From NCBI RefSeq assembly GCF_027625475.1, contig NZ_CP115174.1, forward strand, positions 2,391,001-2,455,000: a stretch of 64,000 nucleotides of DNA. The letters run 5' to 3'. The number at the start of each line of letters is the position of its first letter. The first letter of the stretch is position 1. A program made the translations under genes and the position numbers. Below are positions 59,940-64,000 of the stretch, piece by piece. Source of the stretch: Sphingomonas abietis (GTDB taxonomy: Bacteria; Pseudomonadota; Alphaproteobacteria; Sphingomonadales; Sphingomonadaceae). The notes beneath the pieces are model-generated. The model saw only the letters and a list, made by a program, of their open reading frames with translations, had not been told where the DNA came from and did not search any database.

Positions 59940-60430
59940 TCCTGCTCACGGTCGGGACGCAATTGCCGTTCGACCGCCTCGTCACGATCGTTGACAGTCT
60001 CGCGCCGAGCCTACCCGAACGGGTTTTCGCGCAGATCGGGCATGGACATTACCGGCCTGAGCATATGGATTGGTGTCCCTTTGTCGGCCCGATCGAGTTC
60101 GAGCGACGCATCGAGGAATGCAGTTATCTGATCTCCCACGCCGGCGTCGGCACCTTGGTCATGGCCCAGAAACACGGCAAGCCGGTGATCTTGTTCCCGC
60201 GCCGCGCCGCGCTGAAAGAACATCGCAACGACCATCAACTCGCAACGGTTCGCGGGCTCGAAGGCCGACCAGGCGTTCAGATCGCCTATGACAAGGACGA
60301 TCTGGCGAGGTTCATCGCTCAACCCAAACCCACGCCCGAGCGGCAGGACATCCTGCCGGAGCGCGATCGCCTGCGCCGCACGGTGGCAGACTTGATCGGC
60401 GCCGAACATCGGCGGCTGGCGGGATCGTAA
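59936..60430 (+). CDS. PssE/Alg13-like glycosyltransferase subunit
   Basis: The product is 164 aa from a GTG. ILLTVGTQLPFDRLVTIV is the Alg13/PssE start, and SYLISHAGVGTLVMAQKHGK with PVILFPRRAALKEHRNDHQ is the C-terminal GT28 donor-site motif. It is the catalytic half of a glycosyltransferase that in other bacteria is one protein or, as here, split into two. The four-base overlap with the partner ensures equal translation. Substrate probably a uronic acid or N-acetylglucosamine donor, by family precedent. Confidence 0.9.
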   Translation: MILLTVGTQLPFDRLVTIVDSLAPSLPERVFAQIGHGHYRPEHMDWCPFVGPIEFERRIEECSYLISHAGVGTLVMAQKHGKPVILFPRRAALKEHRNDHQLATVRGLEGRPGVQIAYDKDDLARFIAQPKPTPERQDILPERDRLRRTVADLIGAEHRRLAGS

Positions 60431-60542
60431 CCGGCCGACCGCCCCGCCCCCTCATTGGATTCCGGCCTCGCTCTTCAAGGCAGGTTTTGACATCGCCCCG
60501 TCTCGGACCCATCCATCCCCGAAATAGCCGCAGGCGACCGAC

Positions 60543-61763
60543 ATGAGCGACAAAAAGGCATTGCTGCTCGTGACCCACGTGCCGATCCGGAACGGGCCGC
60601 GAGGTCTCCAGATCGACGACCAGACGGCGGAGGGCATCGCGCAATGGTGCCGGCATTTCGATCGCGTAACCTATTATGGCATCGCGGATCCGTCGGGCGC
60701 CGCCGCTACGAGCTCGTCGTGGGTCGACACCGCCGATCGCTTCGCGGGGCGCGCCGACATCATCGCCCTTCCCCGCGCCTATCGGGTCGGTGCGATGCTG
60801 CGAGAATATGGGCGAGTTCGCAAGACGTTGCGCGAAGCCGTCGCCCAGCACGAACATCTGTGCTTTACCTTTGGTGGCATCATCGGCGACTGGCCGGCGC
60901 TCGCGGCACGAGAAGCGATCCGGCAAGATCGCCGATATGGTGCGTGGATCGACCGGGTCGAGGTCCCCATCATCCGCAACCGAATGGCTGGCGCTTCGCA
61001 AGGTCGGCGGCTCGCGGCTGCGATCGCGGCACCTCTGGGCGAGCACTATACGCGCCATCTTATCCGGCACAGCGCAGTGGCTCTGCTTCAAGGCGGCGAC
61101 ACGTTCCAACATTATGCGCGCTGGGCCTCTGCTCCCCACTGCACCTATGACACCCATACCCGCATTCACGACCGGATCGATGCCGCCACCGTCTCGGCCA
61201 AGCAAGCACGCCTTGTTGCCGGTGAACCTCTCCGGATCGTCTATGCCGGCCGCGCCGCCCCGATGAAAGGAACGGGCGACTGGCTGGATACGCTCGCCCT
61301 TCTTCACGCGCAGCAAATACCCTTTCGCGCCACCTGGATCGGGGATGGCCCCGATCTGGCGACGATGCGCGGACGGGTCGCGAGTGCCAGGCTGACCGGC
61401 CTGGTCGATCTTCCTGGCTTCGAGGGCGACCGCGATATTCTGCTCGACCGGATGCGGCAGAGCGACATGCTGCTCTTCTGCCACAAGACCCCGGAATCCG
61501 CGCGCTGCCTGATCGAAGCCCTCGTGTCAGGCTGTCCGCTCGTCGGCTATCGGTCGGCCTATGCGTATGGATTGGTCGCCACCCATGGCGGCGGAGCCTT
61601 CACTCCCCTGGACGATCCGAACGCCCTTGCCGTGCAGGTGGCAGAACTTCATCGCGATCGTGCCGGCTTCGCCAGGTTGATCGGCGATGCCGCAGCCAGC
61701 GGACGGCTCTATGACGAAGACGGCGTATACGCACACCGCGCCGAACTGATGCGTCGCGCCTAA
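60543..61763 (+). CDS. GT4-family glycosyltransferase
   Basis: The product is 406 aa. It starts ALLLVTHVPIRNGPRGLQID, lacks a typical 'G-G-[AS]-E' loop, and has CFTFGGIIGDWPALAARE instead. The donor domain has IVYAGRAAPMKGTGDWLDTL and the E-x7-E in CHKTPESARCLIEALVSG. It stops on TAA at 61761-61763, sharing bases with the TAG of the convergent acyltransferase gene. Cytoplasmic GT with unknown donor. Confidence 0.85.
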   Translation: MSDKKALLLVTHVPIRNGPRGLQIDDQTAEGIAQWCRHFDRVTYYGIADPSGAAATSSSWVDTADRFAGRADIIALPRAYRVGAMLREYGRVRKTLREAVAQHEHLCFTFGGIIGDWPALAAREAIRQDRRYGAWIDRVEVPIIRNRMAGASQGRRLAAAIAAPLGEHYTRHLIRHSAVALLQGGDTFQHYARWASAPHCTYDTHTRIHDRIDAATVSAKQARLVAGEPLRIVYAGRAAPMKGTGDWLDTLALLHAQQIPFRATWIGDGPDLATMRGRVASARLTGLVDLPGFEGDRDILLDRMRQSDMLLFCHKTPESARCLIEALVSGCPLVGYRSAYAYGLVATHGGGAFTPLDDPNALAVQVAELHRDRAGFARLIGDAAASGRLYDEDGVYAHRAELMRRA

Positions 61764-62929
61764 GCTCGAGGGCCTGAGGCGGTGTCCCCTGCCGCTACGG
61801 CGTCCTTCACCGTGACCTCAGGCCGATGCCTTTGCAAACCGCCGAGCCAGCGGCGTACCGGCCGGTCGTAAAGCATGTCGACGAACTGGCAGAAGCAGAG
61901 CAGCAGGACCAGGAACGCCAGTCCGATCAACGAGGCCGATCGGCCCAGGACGTCCGCCGGCACAAATGCGTCGAGGAGATCGTGGCATGGCGTGTGGAGG
62001 ACGTAGAGCGCGTAGGACAGGGTTCCGCCGAGAGCGAACAGGGTATTGATCCGCGTCGAGAAAGTGAGCGGCAACGCACAGCAGACGAGCAGCGGGAAGA
62101 GCAGCATCGCGCAGAGCAGATCGTAGAACGGATCCAGGCGTGGACCGGGGGCGATGCTCAGCGCCGCCCCGACCAGCAGCAGGATGCCCAGCGCCGTCGG
62201 CCAGCGTGGCAGCCGGGCGGTGAACCCTCCGGTCCACGATGACGTCCTGAAGATCAACACGCCTGCGAAAAAGGAAAAGCAGGTCCGCACCAGGCCGAAC
62301 GGCATTTGCCGCGGCCGCCAGCCCAGATCGAGCGTGTGCATCAACATGCTGGAGAGGATCATGGCAGCGCCCGAAAGGGCCAGGATGATCGCGATCCGCC
62401 GATTGGTGAGCTGGCGGACGATCAGCGCATAGCCAAAATTGACGAGCAGCTCGAAGAAGAGCGACCAGGATGGCGCATTCAAGGGAAAGAGCAGCAGGTT
62501 CGGATCTCCCGCCACCGTCACCGACCAGAAGCGTGGGATCATCAGCGCGCCGGCCACGACGGCGAGTGGCAGGCCCATGCCATCAAGGCGATGGCCGGGG
62601 GCGATGAGCGCCGCGACGACCCCCATCGCCAGTCCCAGCAGGTAAAGCGGATATAACCGGACCAGCCGGACCCGCGCGAACGAGCGGAGATCCATCACAC
62701 CTAATAACCGATGCTCATAGGCGTTGGCGACCACGACGCCGCTCAGCACGAAGAACATATCCACCGCCAGATAGCCCTTGGCCAGATGAAAACCGAACAG
62801 CTCTGGCGCATGGAATAGGACGACGGCGACGGCGGCGATCCAGCGAATGGCGTCGAGCAGCGGGAAGAAACCCCGGTCATGTCCTGTCTTCGTCAATACG
62901 CCCCCCTGCTGCCGCTCATCCTGCATCAT
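61760..62929 (-). CDS. Acyltransferase-3 family membrane protein
   Basis: The product is 389 aa. PLLDAIRWIAAVAVVLFHAP carries the catalytic His; GYLAVDMFFVLSGVVVANAY and RVRLVRLYPLYLLGLAMG follow, with ten or so helices and a short soluble tail. It is the paralogue of the protein at 56824. Its stop overlaps the stop of the convergent GT4 gene. The next gene upstream on the same strand is a flippase 30 bases away, so the two are likely co-transcribed. Confidence 0.9.
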   Translation of the reverse strand: MMQDERQQGGVLTKTGHDRGFFPLLDAIRWIAAVAVVLFHAPELFGFHLAKGYLAVDMFFVLSGVVVANAYEHRLLGVMDLRSFARVRLVRLYPLYLLGLAMGVVAALIAPGHRLDGMGLPLAVVAGALMIPRFWSVTVAGDPNLLLFPLNAPSWSLFFELLVNFGYALIVRQLTNRRIAIILALSGAAMILSSMLMHTLDLGWRPRQMPFGLVRTCFSFFAGVLIFRTSSWTGGFTARLPRWPTALGILLLVGAALSIAPGPRLDPFYDLLCAMLLFPLLVCCALPLTFSTRINTLFALGGTLSYALYVLHTPCHDLLDAFVPADVLGRSASLIGLAFLVLLLCFCQFVDMLYDRPVRRWLGGLQRHRPEVTVKDAVAAGDTASGPRA

Positions 62930-62959
62930 CGCGCCATCGATCGACGCAGTTCGCTCGCA

Positions 62960-64000
62960 TCACATAGGCGACATGCCTGCCCAGGGCACGCCAAAGCCCG
63001 CGCCGGCCCGTATCGCCAGCCATGCCGCCAGCACCAGCAGGAAGCCGAGCGTAAAAGCCGCATCCTGGCCGACGAAGCTGTTCGGCAGCTTCCGCTGCGC
63101 GATCCTGAGCACCCCATATCGCGCGAGTTCGCTCGCCGGCAGGGCGATCACGGCGCCCGGCAGGCCGAACAGAGCATAGCCCAGCGGCAGCACCGCCGCC
63201 ATCACCAGCAGACGGATCACATTGGCGAAGCTGACGCTGCGCGGTTTTCCCTGGCCGAACATCGTGGCTTCGCCGAGCCATGCGAGCACCGCGATCCAGC
63301 TACTGGCGAGCAACACGAACAGGATCCAGCCCGCCTGCCGATAGCGAGGGTCGTAGAGCAGATCCACCACCCAGTCGGACCAGGCCATGACCGTGGCGAT
63401 GCCGAACAGGAACAGCAGCAGGACATTGCGGCGTGCCCGCGCCAATTCGATCCTGACCAGGGGATCGGCAGCGATCCGGTCACGGGCCACGACGGGAAAG
63501 AGGATCTGCATCGCCAGGCGCGATGCCAGTGCGGACGGCACATCGGACAATGCCCTGGCCAGCCCGTAAATCCCCAGCACGGCCAGGCTCGCGATATGGC
63601 CAATCAACAGGCGATCGGCATAGACCGCGCCGAACAGCATCAGTGACGACAGCATCACCCATTTGCTGAAACCGAAGATCATCCGCCCAAAAGCGCGATC
63701 CACGCACAGGCGATGGCGCTGGTGCGGCAACGCGTAGCTCGCCGCCGATCGCAGCGCGATCGTTCCCAATATGCCCAGGATCGGCGCCCAGACATCGTGC
63801 AGCCACAGCACCAGTGCGATGTTGATGCCGAACCCGATCAGCTCGACCGAGAGCTCGAACAGGTTCTTCGACTTGATCTCGAAATGCCGGGCGAGGCTGA
63901 AGACCGAGGTCGAGGCCAGCGAGTTCAGGAAAGGCGCCGCGCTGATCGCGATCAGGACGGCGGTTTCGACGTGGTAAAAACGCGATACGGCGTAGGCCGC
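62960..64000 (-). CDS. Oligosaccharide flippase, N-terminus beyond the window
   Basis: The frame stays open from the stop at 62960 to the right edge, giving at least 346 residues; translation of 63812-64000 continues without a stop and contains ETAVLIAISAAPFLNS and the segment FEIKSKNLFELSVELIGFGI. The visible part has about ten helices, with YADRLLIGHIASLAVLGIYG and LLYDPRYRQAGWILFVLLAS, as in Wzx/PST-family flippases ('A-[DE]-R-x-x-[IL]-G'). It is the third MOP-type flippase in the window. Start codon and first helices are not visible. Confidence 0.85.
   Translation of the reverse strand, partial: AAYAVSRFYHVETAVLIAISAAPFLNSLASTSVFSLARHFEIKSKNLFELSVELIGFGINIALVLWLHDVWAPILGILGTIALRSAASYALPHQRHRLCVDRAFGRMIFGFSKWVMLSSLMLFGAVYADRLLIGHIASLAVLGIYGLARALSDVPSALASRLAMQILFPVVARDRIAADPLVRIELARARRNVLLLFLFGIATVMAWSDWVVDLLYDPRYRQAGWILFVLLASSWIAVLAWLGEATMFGQGKPRSVSFANVIRLLVMAAVLPLGYALFGLPGAVIALPASELARYGVLRIAQRKLPNSFVGQDAAFTLGFLLVLAAWLAIRAGAGFGVPWAGMSPM

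Overview
The window is GC-rich, gene-dense chromosomal DNA. It is almost entirely given over to extracellular polysaccharide (EPS) synthesis, with about 50 protein genes in tightly packed runs. Codon use, frequent GTG and TTG starts, the type of polyprenyl-phosphate sugar transferases and a small secreted protein ending in RPTSP suggest an alphaproteobacterium, most likely a sphingomonad. That assignment is inferred from protein style; there is no rRNA, tRNA or other phylogenetic marker here. I found no insertion sequence, CRISPR array, tRNA or rRNA.

Layout. Positions 1-1300 are housekeeping flank: the N-terminus of a POT peptide transporter on the minus strand, a nitroreductase, and a small GntR/YtrA-type regulator with a palindrome just before its start. 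EPS locus A runs from 1507 to about 36758. It opens with two divergent polyprenyl-phosphate sugar-1-phosphate transferases (1507-2907 minus, 3280-4569 plus), followed by a phosphatase, a Wza-type lipoprotein, a small membrane-active secreted protein and a Wzy/ligase-type membrane protein. A co-oriented, mostly overlapping run (8291-29886) follows. It holds a Wzc-type tyrosine autokinase with a (Gly-Tyr)8 tail, a TPR-like membrane protein, a Wzx flippase, several glycosyltransferases (GTs), a CofD/YvcK-like protein, a HAD phosphatase, a GlmU-like nucleotidyltransferase, an AsnB-type amidotransferase, an EpsG-type polymerase, an ABC exporter, a sulfotransferase and an FkbM methyltransferase. Locus A ends with a GT2, an AT3-SGNH acyltransferase, a beta-helix lyase-like protein, a UDP-glucuronate 4-epimerase and a nucleotide-sugar dehydrogenase.

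A membrane-anchored J-domain protein (36769-37749 minus) marks the boundary. Locus B (37911 to the right edge) is a second system with its own flippase, Wza-type lipoprotein, beta-barrel protein, Wzc-type kinase (43206-47276), polymerase candidates, many GTs, four acetyl/acyltransferases, a split PssD/PssE GT, a secreted GH5 glycanase and, cut by the window edge, another flippase. It is more mosaic: strands alternate, and 51283-54644 is clearly AT-richer than the rest, with a 3' intergenic region (53941-54120) that I counted at about 25% GC.

Working model. Locus A assembles a lipid-linked repeat unit from a sugar-1-phosphate, decorates it (uronic acid, probably amidated; sulfate; methyl; acyl), flips it and polymerises it under tyrosine-kinase control. 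Locus B makes a second polymer or a variant of the first. The least explained part is the five-gene module at 15473-20890 (CofD/YvcK-like, HAD, GT2, nucleotidyltransferase, amidotransferase), which looks like a dedicated pathway for an unusual glycan residue or substituent.
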